From Pseudovibrio exalbescens (lineage in GTDB: Bacteria; Pseudomonadota; Alphaproteobacteria; Rhizobiales; Stappiaceae), in contig NZ_JAQZAJ010000002.1 of the NCBI RefSeq assembly GCF_028737195.1, positions 558,001 through 622,000 on the forward strand: 64,000 nt of DNA. The letters run 5' to 3'. The translations under genes were made by a program, and so were the position numbers. A model generated the notes under the pieces. It was not told where the DNA came from. It searched no databases and was given only the letters and a program-made list of their open reading frames with translations. This document shows positions 8,807-18,584 of the stretch, in pieces. Every line of letters begins with the position of its first letter. Position 1 is the stretch's first letter.

Positions 8807-8893
8807 TGGTGCCCAGGAGAGGACTCGAACCTCCACGCCCTTGCGAGCACTAGCACCTGAAGCTAGCGCGTCTACCAATTCCGCCACCTGGGC
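8807..8893 (-). tRNA. tRNA-Leu(CAG)
   Basis: The reverse strand folds as a class II tRNA. The acceptor stem is GCCCAGG/CCTGGGC, the D-arm contains GGTAGACGC, and the anticodon stem is CTAGC/GCTAG around the loop TTCAGGT (anticodon CAG). A long variable arm and a GGTTCGAGTCC T-arm follow, and the CCA is encoded in the DNA at 8807-8809. Confidence 0.96.
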
Positions 8894-9099
8894 ACTTCCA
8901 CGTTGCGCTCTCGTTTCCGACAGCGCCGTGTCTGTGGAGGCGGTGTTTAAGGGTCATTAGGCGGGTTGTCAATCAGGCTTTTGTGAAGAAATTATTTTCA
9001 TCCACAGACAGCCTTCACAGATGCCAGACGAGGGACTATTGAGGTCCATGGGAATACTGATCGTCTCAGATACGCATGTCCGTGCGGGGTAGGAAAAAG

Positions 9100-10080
9100 A
9101 TGGCTACGGCACTCAACGGAAAACTTGTTACGGTATTCGGAGGCTCCGGCTTTCTTGGGCGGCACATCATTCGCGCACTTGCGTTGCGCGGATACCGCGT
9201 GCGCGCCGCAGTTCGTCGGCCCGAAAACGCTGAACACCTGCAACCCCTTGGCGTTGTTGGTCAAATCATGTCGGTTCAGGCAAACATTCGCAATCGTGAA
9301 TCAGTCGAAAACGCCATGCGTGGTTCAGATGCCGTGATCAATCTGGTCGGCATTTTGCACGAAAGCGGAAAGCAGACATTCGAGGCCATTCAAGCCTCAG
9401 GCGCAAAGAACATTGCCGATGCCTGTGCTGCGTTGGACATGAATCGCGTGATCCATGTGTCTGCAATTGGCGCAGATGCAAACAGCAAATCTGCCTATGC
9501 CCGGTCGAAAGCTGCTGGGGAAAATGCGTTCCGCGCCGCGGTGCCGGATACGATTATTTTCCGTCCCTCTGTGGTTTTTGGTCCGGAAGACGACTTTTTC
9601 AATCGCTTTGGGGCCATGTCCCGCATCGCACCAGCTCTGCCTCTCGTGGGCGGCGGCAAAACGAAATTCCAGCCCGTGTTTGTGGGCGATGTTGCTGAGG
9701 CGATTGCAAAGGCTGTTGAGGGTGAGGTTGCGCGAGGAACCACCTATGAACTTGGTGGACCGGAAGTGGCCAGCTTCCGCGAATGTTTGGAGCTGATGCT
9801 CAAGATCATTCGCCGTCGCCGCATGTTGGCGAGCTTGTCTTTCGGTCTGGCGCGCTTCAAGGCCCGTGTCCTACAGATTTTGCCAAACCCGCCGCTCACG
9901 GTGGATCAGGTCGAGTTGTTGCGCACGGACAATGTGGTCAGCGCACAAGCAATCGCTGAGGGCCGCACTTTGGAAGGGTTGGGCATCAATGCGCACAGCA
10001 TGGAAGCCATCCTCCCAAGCTACATGGAACAGTACATGCCACACGGCCAGTACGACGCGCGTCGGCCAGTGCAGAACTGA
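9100..10080 (+). CDS. Complex I NDUFA9-like NAD(P)-binding epimerase/reductase
   Basis: This 326-residue atypical SDR has an N-terminal Rossmann motif (VFGGSGFLGRHI), NLVGIL, and a YARSKAAGE segment with the YxxxK catalytic pair. It resembles the NDUFA9 subunit family, whose mitochondrial member is an accessory subunit of complex I. Bacterial members are associated with NADH dehydrogenase or quinone metabolism, but their reaction is uncertain. The ATG at 9100 has an AGGA site, so I reject the eight-residue extension. It is monocistronic and ends in a strong terminator. Confidence 0.85.
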   Translation: MATALNGKLVTVFGGSGFLGRHIIRALALRGYRVRAAVRRPENAEHLQPLGVVGQIMSVQANIRNRESVENAMRGSDAVINLVGILHESGKQTFEAIQASGAKNIADACAALDMNRVIHVSAIGADANSKSAYARSKAAGENAFRAAVPDTIIFRPSVVFGPEDDFFNRFGAMSRIAPALPLVGGGKTKFQPVFVGDVAEAIAKAVEGEVARGTTYELGGPEVASFRECLELMLKIIRRRRMLASLSFGLARFKARVLQILPNPPLTVDQVELLRTDNVVSAQAIAEGRTLEGLGINAHSMEAILPSYMEQYMPHGQYDARRPVQN

Positions 10081-10101
10081 TCCTTAAAAACCAACGCATA
10101 A

Positions 10102-10131
10102 AAAAGGCGGGTCCGTTTGGCCCGCCTTTTT
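10102..10131. terminator. Bidirectional terminator between NDUFA9-like gene and uppP
   Basis: A 10-bp stem AAAAGGCGGG/CCCGCCTTTT (10102-10111 with 10121-10130) is extended by CC/GG in the loop, with A-tract and T-tract flanks. It suits convergent transcription. Confidence 0.88.
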
Positions 10132-10149
10132 GCGTTCTACCGATTCTGC

Positions 10150-10962
10150 TCAAAAAGCGTTTTGCAGGATGAGGCCGAACAGGCCCAGTCCTCCAACGCC
10201 GATACGCCACCAGCCGAACGGCGCAAACCCGTGTTTGCTCACGAAGTCAAGGAAGGTGCGCACCACAAAGTAACCGGCGATGAATGAGGCTACAAAGCCA
10301 ATGCCGATGATGGTTGCATTGTCCACGGTGATCAGATCACGGTTCTTGAAGAGATCGTAGGCAAACGCGCCGGTCATGGTTGGCATGGCAAGGAAGAAGG
10401 AGAACTCCGCAGCCGAGCGCTTGTCGGTTCCCATCAAGAGCGAACCAACAATGGTCGCGCCGCTGCGTGAAACGCCGGGTATCATCGCCACGCACTGACA
10501 CAGGCCTATCTTCAGGCAAAGCCCTAACGGATACTCGGTAATCTCACGGTACTTCACCTCAAGAGGCATCTTGTCCACCAAAAGCATGATGATGCCGCCG
10601 AAGATGAGCGTGACGCAGACAAGCACAGGTGTTTCGAACAGCACTTGTTTGATGAACCCATGGGCGAGGACGCCAATAAACACGGCGGGCAAAAAGGCAA
10701 TGACAATCCCGGTGACAAAGTGCCTGGAACGCGGATCTGTTGGGATCGTGGACGCAAGTTGCCACAATCTTTTGAAATAAACCGACAGAATAGCAAGGAT
10801 GGCGCCGAGCTGGATCAGCACTTCGAACATCCGCCCTTCGCTTTCAAACCCGATAAAGTGCCCCACTAGAAGCAGGTGACCCGTAGAGGAGACGGGCAAA
10901 AATTCTGTGAGTCCCTCGATGATCCCAAGGATCAGCGCACCGATGATGGTCTCAGTTGTCAT
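10150..10962 (-). CDS. uppP: Undecaprenyl-diphosphatase UppP (BacA)
   Basis: This polytopic membrane protein recycles undecaprenyl pyrophosphate to the monophosphate carrier used for peptidoglycan, and high expression confers bacitracin resistance. The family motifs are clear: [20 protein letters not shown] near the N-terminus (Glu-rich active-site segment) and [10 protein letters not shown] near residue 165. At 270 residues it has about seven to eight hydrophobic helices and normal length. Its start at 10962 is isolated from the upstream gene by a 150-bp divergent spacer. Confidence 0.94.
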   Translation of the reverse strand: MTTETIIGALILGIIEGLTEFLPVSSTGHLLLVGHFIGFESEGRMFEVLIQLGAILAILSVYFKRLWQLASTIPTDPRSRHFVTGIVIAFLPAVFIGVLAHGFIKQVLFETPVLVCVTLIFGGIIMLLVDKMPLEVKYREITEYPLGLCLKIGLCQCVAMIPGVSRSGATIVGSLLMGTDKRSAAEFSFFLAMPTMTGAFAYDLFKNRDLITVDNATIIGIGFVASFIAGYFVVRTFLDFVSKHGFAPFGWWRIGVGGLGLFGLILQNAF

Positions 10963-11113
10963 TGATAGATTCTTCTCCAGATAAACACTTCTCGGCAGGC
11001 ACGGAGTTGTCCCCCGCTAATTTTCGGGATCGATGGCTAAGATAAACACATAAGGAAGAAAATTCGGTTAAAGCAGATTTAACTGGTTAACGGTTTGCCC
11101 CGAAAAGAAACCC

Positions 11114-11806
11114 ATGCTGAAGCTATACCACCATCCATTTTGCCCCCACTCCCGCGCCGTTCGTCTTGCGCTGGGCGAGTACGGGGTCCAGTTTGAGTGC
11201 ACCACGGAATACCCTTGGGTTCGACGTCAAGAGTTTTTGATGTTGAATCCGGCGGGAACGATCCCGGTGCTACATGAAAATGATGGCGGTCCTGTGTGTG
11301 GCACGACGGTTATCCTCGAATATCTGGATGAGACGCGCGGCTATTCAAAACCGGACCGCCGCCTGCTTCCAGACCATCCGGTCAAGCGCGCGGAAGTGCG
11401 CCGTCTGGTCGATTGGTTTTTGAACAAATTTCACGTCGAGGTGCTGGGCTATCTGGTCCATGAGCGCATCTACAAGCAGGAAATGGCCCCGAAATACGGC
11501 GGTGGCCAGCCGGATTCTGCCATTCTTCGTGTTGCCCGCACCAACATGGGGCACCATCTGCAATACATCGGCTACCTTGCTGCCACGCGAAAATGGCTGG
11601 CTGGCGATGAGCTGAGTTTTGCTGATTTGGCGGCAGCCGCTATGCTGTCCACGGCAGATTATCTTGGCGAGGTGCCATGGGCACGGGACGAGAACACAAA
11701 AAGCTGGTACGCGCGGGTGAAATCCCGGCCAAGCTTCCGTCCGCTCTTGAGCGACAAGATGCTCGGCATGCCGCCATCGGCGACCTACGCAGATCTGGAC
11801 TTCTGA
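11114..11806 (+). CDS. Glutathione S-transferase family protein
   Basis: The N-terminal thioredoxin-like domain begins LKLYHHPFCPHSRAVRLAL. A cysteine (FCPHS) lies where many GSTs have the catalytic Ser or Cys, and the cis-proline segment is AGTIPVL. A helical C-terminal domain follows to residue 230. Substrate is unknown. The gene lies 19 bp upstream of queG on the same strand, a pairing seen in other alphaproteobacteria; co-transcription is likely, but a functional link is not established. Confidence 0.86.
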   Translation: MLKLYHHPFCPHSRAVRLALGEYGVQFECTTEYPWVRRQEFLMLNPAGTIPVLHENDGGPVCGTTVILEYLDETRGYSKPDRRLLPDHPVKRAEVRRLVDWFLNKFHVEVLGYLVHERIYKQEMAPKYGGGQPDSAILRVARTNMGHHLQYIGYLAATRKWLAGDELSFADLAAAAMLSTADYLGEVPWARDENTKSWYARVKSRPSFRPLLSDKMLGMPPSATYADLDF

Positions 11807-11825
11807 CCCATCAACGGATACGACC

Positions 11826-12962
11826 ATGCTGACAGACCGGCAATTGAATCGGGTAAAAGCCGATCTCATCAGCCGTGCCAAAGCGCTGGGCTTTTCCGAA
11901 GTGCGCATCACCCGGCCGGATTCCATTCCGCTGGCACCGGAGCGGCTGCGCAGCTTCATTGAGGCTGGGTATCACGCATCCATGGACTGGATGCCTGAAA
12001 CAGAAGAACGACGGGCAGATCCGCGCGCGTTGTGGCCTGAGGTGAACAGCGTCATCATGCTCGCCATGAACTACGGCCCGGAGGAGAACCCCCTTTATCT
12101 CCTCGAGAAGCCGGAGAAGGCGGCCATCTCCGTTTACGCGCGCAACCGCGACTATCACGACATCATCAAGGGCAAGCTCAAGGAGCTGGCTAGTTTGGTG
12201 GTGTCCCGTGGAGGCGGCGATGTGAAGGTGTTCGTGGACACGGCTCCTGTCATGGAAAAACCGCTGGCGCATGCTGCCGGCCTTGGCTGGCAGGGCAAGC
12301 ACACCAATCTGGTGTCGCGCGAGCTTGGCTCCTGGTTCTTCCTCGGCTCAATCTTCTCCACCTTGGAGCTTCCCGCCGACGAGGCGGAGGTCGATCATTG
12401 CGGCCGCTGTAGGCGCTGTTTGGATGCCTGTCCGACCAATGCCTTCCCAAGCCCTTACAAGATCGACGCCAACCGCTGCATTTCCTATCTCACCATCGAA
12501 CATCATGGACCCATTCCCCATGAGTTTCGAAAGCCAATGGCCAACCGCATATACGGCTGTGATGACTGTCTTGGCGTGTGTCCTTGGAACAAGTTTGCAC
12601 AGGAAGCCTCAGAGGCAAAGCTGCAAGCCCGAGAGGATCTGAAGGAACCGGAGATCAGAGATCTCCTCCAGTTGGACGATCCCACCTTCCGCAAGTTCTT
12701 TAGTGGCTCACCAATCAAGCGCATCGGCCGGGACCGCTTTATCCGCAACACGCTGATCGCTGCGGGCAACTCTGGCCAACCCGATTTGCTGGAACTCGTT
12801 GTGGGGCTGCTGGAAGATCCGGCACCGGTTGTGCGCGGCGCAGCGGTTTGGGCGCTGGGCCAGCTGGCCCAAAGCGCCGAGGTTGCGGCTCTCAAGGAGC
12901 GACATGTCCCTCAAGAGCCGGATGAAACAGTGCTTGAAGAGTGGGCGCAGCTCACACTGTAA
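11826..12962 (+). CDS. queG: Epoxyqueuosine reductase QueG
   Basis: QueG reduces epoxyqueuosine to queuosine in tRNA, the last step of Q biosynthesis, using cobalamin and two [4Fe-4S] clusters. The cluster cysteines are visible in CGRCRRCLDACPT (about residues 194-206) and CDDCLGVCPWN (about 242-252). A HEAT-like helical C-terminus (VVRGAAVWALGQLA) completes the normal 378-residue architecture. Its 3' end overlaps the convergent rppH gene by 11 bp. Confidence 0.95.
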   Translation: MLTDRQLNRVKADLISRAKALGFSEVRITRPDSIPLAPERLRSFIEAGYHASMDWMPETEERRADPRALWPEVNSVIMLAMNYGPEENPLYLLEKPEKAAISVYARNRDYHDIIKGKLKELASLVVSRGGGDVKVFVDTAPVMEKPLAHAAGLGWQGKHTNLVSRELGSWFFLGSIFSTLELPADEAEVDHCGRCRRCLDACPTNAFPSPYKIDANRCISYLTIEHHGPIPHEFRKPMANRIYGCDDCLGVCPWNKFAQEASEAKLQAREDLKEPEIRDLLQLDDPTFRKFFSGSPIKRIGRDRFIRNTLIAAGNSGQPDLLELVVGLLEDPAPVVRGAAVWALGQLAQSAEVAALKERHVPQEPDETVLEEWAQLTL

Positions 12963-13452
12963 GGTGCTTGAATGCACCAACCACCTGCGCATAGACCTCG
13001 CGCTTGAAAGGCACGATCAGGCCCGGCAGGTTCTCGGCACGCTCCCAGCGCCACTCACAAAACTCCTGTCCATGGCCTTCCGGTGGGGTCAGAATGTTGA
13101 TTTCGCTATCCACCCCTTCAAAGCGCATGGCGAACCACTTCTGGGTCTGGCCGCGATACTTTCCGCGCCGGGTACTTTGAAGCACTTCCTCTGGAAAGTC
13201 GTAGGCATACCATTCTGGTGCCTCAGCCAGCAGGGAGACGTTGGAAACCGAGGTTTCCTCATAAAGTTCCCGTTTTGCGGCCTCAAGCGGGTCCTCGCCC
13301 TTGTCCAGACCGCCCTGCGGCATCTGCCAGGCGGTTTCGTCGGGCACTGGGTTCTTGTCACCAAAGCGTTTGCCAACCCACACAAGGCCCGCATGATTGA
13401 TCAGCATGATGCCCACGCAGGGGCGGTAGGGAAGAAGGTCGTGTTGTGTCAT
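12952..13452 (-). CDS. rppH: RNA pyrophosphohydrolase RppH (Nudix)
   Basis: This 166-residue Nudix hydrolase removes pyrophosphate from the 5' end of mRNA and so starts decay. The Nudix box GGLDKGEDPLEAAKRELYEET matches Gx5Ex7REUxEE closely, and the WQMPQGGL lead-in is typical of RppH. I use the ATG at 13452 (MTQHDLLPYRPCVGI), which fits the family start; the upstream extension is basic and atypical. It lies 40 bp downstream of the deacetylase gene, the usual order in Rhizobiales. Confidence 0.93.
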   Translation of the reverse strand: MTQHDLLPYRPCVGIMLINHAGLVWVGKRFGDKNPVPDETAWQMPQGGLDKGEDPLEAAKRELYEETSVSNVSLLAEAPEWYAYDFPEEVLQSTRRGKYRGQTQKWFAMRFEGVDSEINILTPPEGHGQEFCEWRWERAENLPGLIVPFKREVYAQVVGAFKHLTV

Positions 13453-13492
13453 TGAATGTCTCTGAGAAGGCTTGCGCGCGGCAAGCCTCCAC

Positions 13493-14641
13493 TTACTGGG
13501 CGTGTTCAGCAGCAATCGCAGCGCTGATGGGGATCAGTGTCAAGCCGCGGTCTTCAAGGGAGCGGGTCCACCGCTCCAGCTCCCGCAATGTCACTGGGTA
13601 GGTTGTTGCTGAGGCGATCGCCAGCCCGTTGGAGCGGGCAAGGGACTCGACCTGCAACAGGCGGCTTTCGATGGAGGACTTATCCAAGTCCTCATCAATG
13701 ACCACATCCACCTGCACAAACGGGGTGTCCGTTTGTGTCGCCACATCTTTGGAGGCGCTGCGTGCGGAGCCTGCGGCGTCCACGAACATCAGCCCGCGAT
13801 CATTGACTTCGCTCATGAACAAGGACAGGGCTGCGTTGTCGGAAAGGAAACGTTGGCCCATGAAATTGACAAGGCCAATGTAATTTGTGGTTCGCGCCAT
13901 CAGCCAGCTCAGCTTGTCCGCGTTTTGCGCGCTTGCAGCTTTGGTCAGCAAGCTGTGTGGTCCTGCATCGTTGTCCGGATAGTCAAACGGTTCCATGGGA
14001 ATTTGCAGCAGCACTTCATTGTCATTGCGCCGCGCCTTGCTCATCCAGTTGTCCAGATCCGTGCCATAAGGCGAAATCGCCAGAGCCACTTCGTTGGGCA
14101 GGTTGTCCAAAGCCATGGCGGACATGGTCTCGTTCAAGCCAATGCCATTAAGCACCAGCGCAATGCGTGCCTGTGCAGTGGCAACGTTCGGCGCAGGCTC
14201 TGCATAAGCATCAAGAGGCCGCAACCCGTTCTCGGAAACTTTCGGGATGGCACCATAGGGACCGTTTTCAAGAAGGCTCTGCAAGGGAACATGGGCTTGC
14301 ATTGGTGCCCCGGCCAACTTTTGCGCCAGTTCGTGGCGCGGGCCTGTGACCCCCTCAAGGGGGGGAGCCACATCGGGCTCGTCTTCTGGTCCCAGCACAT
14401 TGTCCAGCGCTTGGGGCAGCTCCACAACCGTGAAGTCGTGCTGGGTCACCCCTTTCAAATCCGTTGACAGCTTGACGGAGGCTGTGGGCTCTCCACCAAA
14501 CGGATCATCCACCACGCCAATCCAGATAAATGCAGTGGTCGCCAGAAGGATCATCAGCGAAATGCCGAACAAGCCAAATGGCAGATGGTAAAACCGTCGT
14601 TGTTTCAGCCCGAGGGGGGCCGTTAGATCATCTCCGGGCAT
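13493..14641 (-). CDS. Divergent polysaccharide deacetylase family protein (DUF610/YibQ-like)
   Basis: The 382-residue protein has a single N-terminal membrane anchor (about residues 23-43) and a Pro/Glu-rich linker. The periplasmic domain belongs to the divergent polysaccharide deacetylase family (ARIALVLNGIGLNETMSAMAL, VALAISPYGTDL, EVLLQIPMEP, FMGQRFLSD). Canonical NodB metal residues are largely lost in this family, and its enzymatic activity is unproven. Position downstream of envC and ctpA suggests a role in cell wall remodelling or division. Confidence 0.85.
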   Translation of the reverse strand: MPGDDLTAPLGLKQRRFYHLPFGLFGISLMILLATTAFIWIGVVDDPFGGEPTASVKLSTDLKGVTQHDFTVVELPQALDNVLGPEDEPDVAPPLEGVTGPRHELAQKLAGAPMQAHVPLQSLLENGPYGAIPKVSENGLRPLDAYAEPAPNVATAQARIALVLNGIGLNETMSAMALDNLPNEVALAISPYGTDLDNWMSKARRNDNEVLLQIPMEPFDYPDNDAGPHSLLTKAASAQNADKLSWLMARTTNYIGLVNFMGQRFLSDNAALSLFMSEVNDRGLMFVDAAGSARSASKDVATQTDTPFVQVDVVIDEDLDKSSIESRLLQVESLARSNGLAIASATTYPVTLRELERWTRSLEDRGLTLIPISAAIAAEHAQ

Positions 14642-14722
14642 ACCAGTCCCAATGCAATTTAAAACGTCAGCTCAGGTGAGAAAGAAACCGCAGCGGTTTA
14701 TCCGCTGCGGTTATCGCATGTG

Positions 14723-16051
14723 TTACTTCGAGGCCTGATCGCCACCCTTTGGTGGGAAGGCATCATTGGCGGCGTTACCGCGCAAGAGGTCAAGGGCCAG
14801 GTTCAGCTGGGTGTCCTTGGTCTTGTCCTGCGGCACATAGGCCTGACTTCCGGAATCCTCGTCACCTTCTTCAGCAGAAAGGTGACCGCGAAGCCCTGCC
14901 TCGCCCTTGGTTTCAACACGGCCCTTCAGTTCTTCTGGCAGCTCTTGGAGCATCACGATGTCTGGGCGGATGCCCTTCGCCTGAATAGAGGTGCCGGAAG
15001 GGGTGTAATACCGTGCCGTTGTCAGACGGATCGCACCATTTGCCCCAAGCGGAATGATGGTCTGCACAGAGCCTTTACCGAAGGAGCGAGTACCCAGAAC
15101 CGTTGCGCGGCGATGATCCTGCAGCGCACCGGCGACAATCTCTGATGCGGAGGCCGAGCCACCGTTCACGAGCACGATCACGGGCATGCCGTCCAACAGA
15201 TCGCCGGGACGCGCGTTGTAGCGCTGGATCTCATCCGCATGGCGACCACGGGTAGAAACGATCTCGCCGCGGTTCAGGAACGCGTCGGAAACCGAAATTG
15301 CTTGGTCCAGAAGACCGCCCGGGTTGTTGCGCAGGTCAATGACAAAGCCCTTCAGCTTATCTTCGCCAATGCTTTCGGTCAGTTCTTCAACAGCGCGCTC
15401 CAAACCGTCGTAGGTCTGTTCGTTGAACTGCGTGATGCGCACATACCCAACGTCATCCTCTTCGTTCCAGCGCACGGAGCGAATGCGGATCACGTCCCGC
15501 TTGATGACGAGTTCCAGCGGCTCATCGAAGTTATCGCGACGAATGGTAATGGTGATGTCGGTGTCGACAGGCCCACGCATTTTCTCAACGGCTTCGTTAA
15601 GGGTCAGGCCGAAGACCTGCTCGCCATCAAGGTGGGTAATCAGATCGCCTGCCAGCACACCCGCCTTGAAAGCAGGCGTGTCGTCGATTGGCGCAACGAC
15701 CTTGACCAGCCCATCTTCCATGGTCACTTCAATACCCAGCCCGCCAAACTCACCGCGGGTTTGCACCTGCATGTCGCGGAAGTTTTTTGGAGAAAGATAA
15801 CTGGAGTGCGGATCCAGATCTGTCAGCATGCCGTTGATGGCAGCTTCAATCAGGTCGGAATCGACTGGCTCTTCTACGTAATCCGAGCGTACCCGCTCAA
15901 ACACATCACCAAACAGGTTCAGCTGATTGTACGTGTCTGGGGAAGCAGCATGCGCAGGCTCGGTGAACCTGAATGGCGCCTCCTTGTAGGTCACTACCGC
16001 AGCGGCCCCCATGACCACACCTACCAGTAATAGCGAAGCTTTCCGTATCAT
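14723..16051 (-). CDS. ctpA: S41 family C-terminal processing peptidase (CtpA/Prc-like)
   Basis: This 442-residue periplasmic serine protease has an N-terminal signal/anchor (residues 5-25) and a PDZ domain (about 95-175, GLGIEVTMEDGLVKVV). The S41 core has the nucleophilic Ser in GGSASASEIVAGAL and the general-base Lys in GTRSFGKGSVQ. Such proteases trim C-termini of envelope proteins and hydrolase regulators. Its start overlaps the upstream envC-like stop by four bases, indicating translational coupling and a shared role in peptidoglycan turnover. Confidence 0.92.
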   Translation of the reverse strand: MIRKASLLLVGVVMGAAAVVTYKEAPFRFTEPAHAASPDTYNQLNLFGDVFERVRSDYVEEPVDSDLIEAAINGMLTDLDPHSSYLSPKNFRDMQVQTRGEFGGLGIEVTMEDGLVKVVAPIDDTPAFKAGVLAGDLITHLDGEQVFGLTLNEAVEKMRGPVDTDITITIRRDNFDEPLELVIKRDVIRIRSVRWNEEDDVGYVRITQFNEQTYDGLERAVEELTESIGEDKLKGFVIDLRNNPGGLLDQAISVSDAFLNRGEIVSTRGRHADEIQRYNARPGDLLDGMPVIVLVNGGSASASEIVAGALQDHRRATVLGTRSFGKGSVQTIIPLGANGAIRLTTARYYTPSGTSIQAKGIRPDIVMLQELPEELKGRVETKGEAGLRGHLSAEEGDEDSGSQAYVPQDKTKDTQLNLALDLLRGNAANDAFPPKGGDQASK

Positions 16052-17400
16052 CCGCGAACCTTTTCGTTGTCGGCGTTAGACCACCATGGTTTGGGGTCAA
16101 TGGCAGTACCGTCTTTTCTAAATTCTACATATAGCACTGGCTGCTCAGATCCAAAATTTAGATTTGCAACACTGGCTACTCGGGTGTCGCCCATTCTTGC
16201 CACTGGTTCACCAGCAAGAACGAACTGTCCCAATTCCACGTTAATTTGATCCATACCCGCCAGCAAAATGTGGTGACCATTTCCGGCGTTGAGGATAATC
16301 AGCTGACCATAAGACCTGAAATCCCCTGCGTACGCTACCCAGCCATCCGCCGGGGCGGTGATCTGGGCGTTCGCACGGGTTACATAGGACTGGCCGTTTG
16401 TCTTGTTTCCGAACCCGTCAGCTACACCATAATCCTGCAGCAATGTGCCAGAAACCGGGCGAGGCAAAAATCCTTTTGCATCAGCAAACGGAATTTGAGG
16501 GCTTAAACGACCGGGGTCGGAAAAAGGATCGGCATAACCGCGCCGCCCTTCCGCGTGCTGGCGGTCGGACCGCCGTGCCGCTTCGGCCGCGTTGCGTGCG
16601 CTGCTCACTTCGTTTTCGAGGTTCGCCAGCAGTTGCTTCAGCGAGGTTGCCTTGGCGGCCAGTTCCTCGGCACGTTTGCGCTCAGCATCCAGCATTTGCG
16701 CGCTTTGGGTGCGTTGTTGCTGCTTTTCCGCCAAGAGCAGTTCCACCTTGTGCTGCTCTTCTGCCAGCTTGGTCGCGCCCGCGCGGATCCGGTCGTATTC
16801 TTCCTGAATGCTGGAACGCAGCCGTGTCAGCTCGGCCAGGTCGCTTGCCAGCGCCTCGGCTTCAATGCGCACATCCGGCATCACCGCGTTGAGAAGAATG
16901 GCGCTGCGCACAGCGGCCAAGGCGTCTCGGGGGCGCACGGCCATCGCCGGAGGAGGGCGGTGCCCAATCCGCTGCAGAGCGGCCAGCACTTCCGCAAGGG
17001 TGCCGCGGCGCTCGTTGAGCGAGGCACGCACGGCGTCTTCATTCACTTGGTGCCGCGCCAACCGGCGTTCAGTTGCATTCAATTGAGATTCTAGGGTTTT
17101 CATCCGTTCGCCTGTACGGATCAACTCCTCGTTCAGGCTCTTGCGGTCCCGGTCAAGCGCCCGCATGGTGCGGTTGATCTGCTCAAGGCGTTCTTCGGAG
17201 ATGGAGATGTCACGGGTCACATCGCGCAGTTCCCGCTCCCGATCGTGGCGTTTTTGCTGCGCCTTTTCCTCTGCGGTCAAGGGGGCGGCGTCTGCTGTAT
17301 CTTGCGCACGGGAACTCACACCGGTGCCGAACAGAAGACCTGCTGCAACAACCAGTGCCAAACCTGCTGAAAAAAGGTGCGACGGGCTCGCCCTGCGCAT
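16048..17400 (-). CDS. envC: EnvC-like murein hydrolase activator (coiled coil plus degenerate LytM domain)
   Basis: This is a 450-residue exported protein: a signal peptide (residues 8-33), a long coiled coil (about 40-275, heptads rich in E, R, L, Q) and a C-terminal M23/LytM-type domain (about 320-440). The expected metal-binding HxH is replaced by a GNGHHILLAG segment with no matching upstream HxxxD that I can see. The domain is therefore probably non-catalytic and activates amidases, as EnvC does at the septum. It is directly upstream of ctpA with a 4-bp overlap. Confidence 0.88.
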   Translation of the reverse strand: MRRASPSHLFSAGLALVVAAGLLFGTGVSSRAQDTADAAPLTAEEKAQQKRHDRERELRDVTRDISISEERLEQINRTMRALDRDRKSLNEELIRTGERMKTLESQLNATERRLARHQVNEDAVRASLNERRGTLAEVLAALQRIGHRPPPAMAVRPRDALAAVRSAILLNAVMPDVRIEAEALASDLAELTRLRSSIQEEYDRIRAGATKLAEEQHKVELLLAEKQQQRTQSAQMLDAERKRAEELAAKATSLKQLLANLENEVSSARNAAEAARRSDRQHAEGRRGYADPFSDPGRLSPQIPFADAKGFLPRPVSGTLLQDYGVADGFGNKTNGQSYVTRANAQITAPADGWVAYAGDFRSYGQLIILNAGNGHHILLAGMDQINVELGQFVLAGEPVARMGDTRVASVANLNFGSEQPVLYVEFRKDGTAIDPKPWWSNADNEKVRG

Positions 17401-17592
17401 GCGATTAACGGTTCCTTTGCAACGCCATATCCTTAAACGGAATGTCGATGAACTTTGAATGACCAGCGTTAATTAAGTGTCAATTACAGCACACTGTTAA
17501 CTATAAAGCTGGCACGCATCCAAGCAGAACCGGCGGGGCTCGGCAAGCCCGGCTCTTCTTAAAGTTTCGTAAGATCTGCGTGAGCGTCAGGC

Positions 17593-18075
17593 TCAGACCC
17601 GGTGATACGGGTGCCCGCTCATGATGGTGATGGCCCGGTAAATCTGTTCGGCACATAATATGCGCACGATTTGGTGCGGCCATGTCATGGTGCCCAGAGC
17701 CAGCTTCAGGTCGGCTCGGCTCAGCAGCTCTGGTCCATGACCATCTGCGCCGCCGATCACAAGCACCACATCAGAAACGCCGCTGTCGGTCCAGCCACGC
17801 ACCTTGTCGGAAAACGCTTCACTCGTCAGCGCTTTGCCGTGTTCGTCCAGAGCAATAATCACCGCGCCGCTCGGGATTGCCTTGAGCAATGCACCGGCCT
17901 CCTCCGCTTTGCGGTCTGCTGTGCGGCCTGCTTTGCTTTCCGGCAGCTCAATCACATTGACTGCCGTTATGCCAAGAGACTTTCCAGCCTTGCGCGCCCG
18001 GTCAAGATACCGGTCACAAAGCTCTTTTTCTGCGCCAGCTTTCATTTTGCCGACGCAGGCCACACTAAATTTCAT
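17593..18075 (-). CDS. rlmH: 23S rRNA pseudouridine-1915 N3-methyltransferase RlmH
   Basis: This 160-residue SPOUT (trefoil-knot) methyltransferase modifies pseudouridine 1915 in helix 69 of 23S rRNA on assembled 70S ribosomes. Conserved segments are VACVGKMKAG at the start, IALDEHGKALTSEAF, the SAM-binding knot around VLVIGGADGHG, and the C-terminal ALGTMTWPHQ...EQIYRA. The tail here ends in GHPYHRV, matching the conserved HPYH. It lies between rsfS and envC as usual. Confidence 0.95.
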   Translation of the reverse strand: MKFSVACVGKMKAGAEKELCDRYLDRARKAGKSLGITAVNVIELPESKAGRTADRKAEEAGALLKAIPSGAVIIALDEHGKALTSEAFSDKVRGWTDSGVSDVVLVIGGADGHGPELLSRADLKLALGTMTWPHQIVRILCAEQIYRAITIMSGHPYHRV

Positions 18076-18176
18076 AGGTACGCTCTGAACTTGAAGCCAA
18101 ACAGTCTTGCGCTGCCTCTTCTGGCGAATGAGGCAGCCACCATGGACCGTTTTATAGACCTAAAAAACGCGGTCTA

Positions 18177-18584
18177 TTAGCCGATGTACTGGGTCGGCTC
18201 TGTTGTCTCAGTGGACCACATTTTCTCGACATTGTAGAAGCCACGGACTTCCGGACGGAAAATGTGAATGATCGCATCACCGATATCGACCAGAACCCAG
18301 TCGCAGTGAGGCAACCCTTCAACACGGGCATTGCCGTAACCAGCTTCCTTCAGATCGCGGAGCAGGTGATCGGTGACCGCGCCCACATGACGATGTGAAC
18401 GACCAGAGGCCACGACCATAAAGTCCGCGACAGAGGTTTTACCCGCTAGGTCTAGGGAAACGATCTCCTCAGCCTTTGAATCGTCGAGGCTTTTGAGGAT
18501 GCATTGAAGCAGTGCGTCTTCAATAGAAGAGTCCTGCGGCAGAAGAGGAGCGTTGGTATCCGTCCCTTCATGTGTTGCTGTCAT
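18177..18584 (-). CDS. rsfS: Ribosomal silencing factor RsfS
   Basis: RsfS binds L14 (uL14) on the 50S subunit and blocks subunit joining when nutrients are low. From the ATG at 18584 the protein has 135 residues, close to family length, with the conserved ADFMVVASGRSHRHVGAV and WVLVDIGDAIIHIFRPEVR segments. The longer reading frame adds 39 Arg/Trp-rich residues and is not supported. It lies between nadD and rlmH, the standard order. Confidence 0.94.
   Translation of the reverse strand: MTATHEGTDTNAPLLPQDSSIEDALLQCILKSLDDSKAEEIVSLDLAGKTSVADFMVVASGRSHRHVGAVTDHLLRDLKEAGYGNARVEGLPHCDWVLVDIGDAIIHIFRPEVRGFYNVEKMWSTETTEPTQYIG

Noticed and set aside
17520-17560. GC-rich inverted repeat downstream of rlmH as a terminator
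   Set aside because: The stem is short and imperfect and no T-run follows on the reverse strand.
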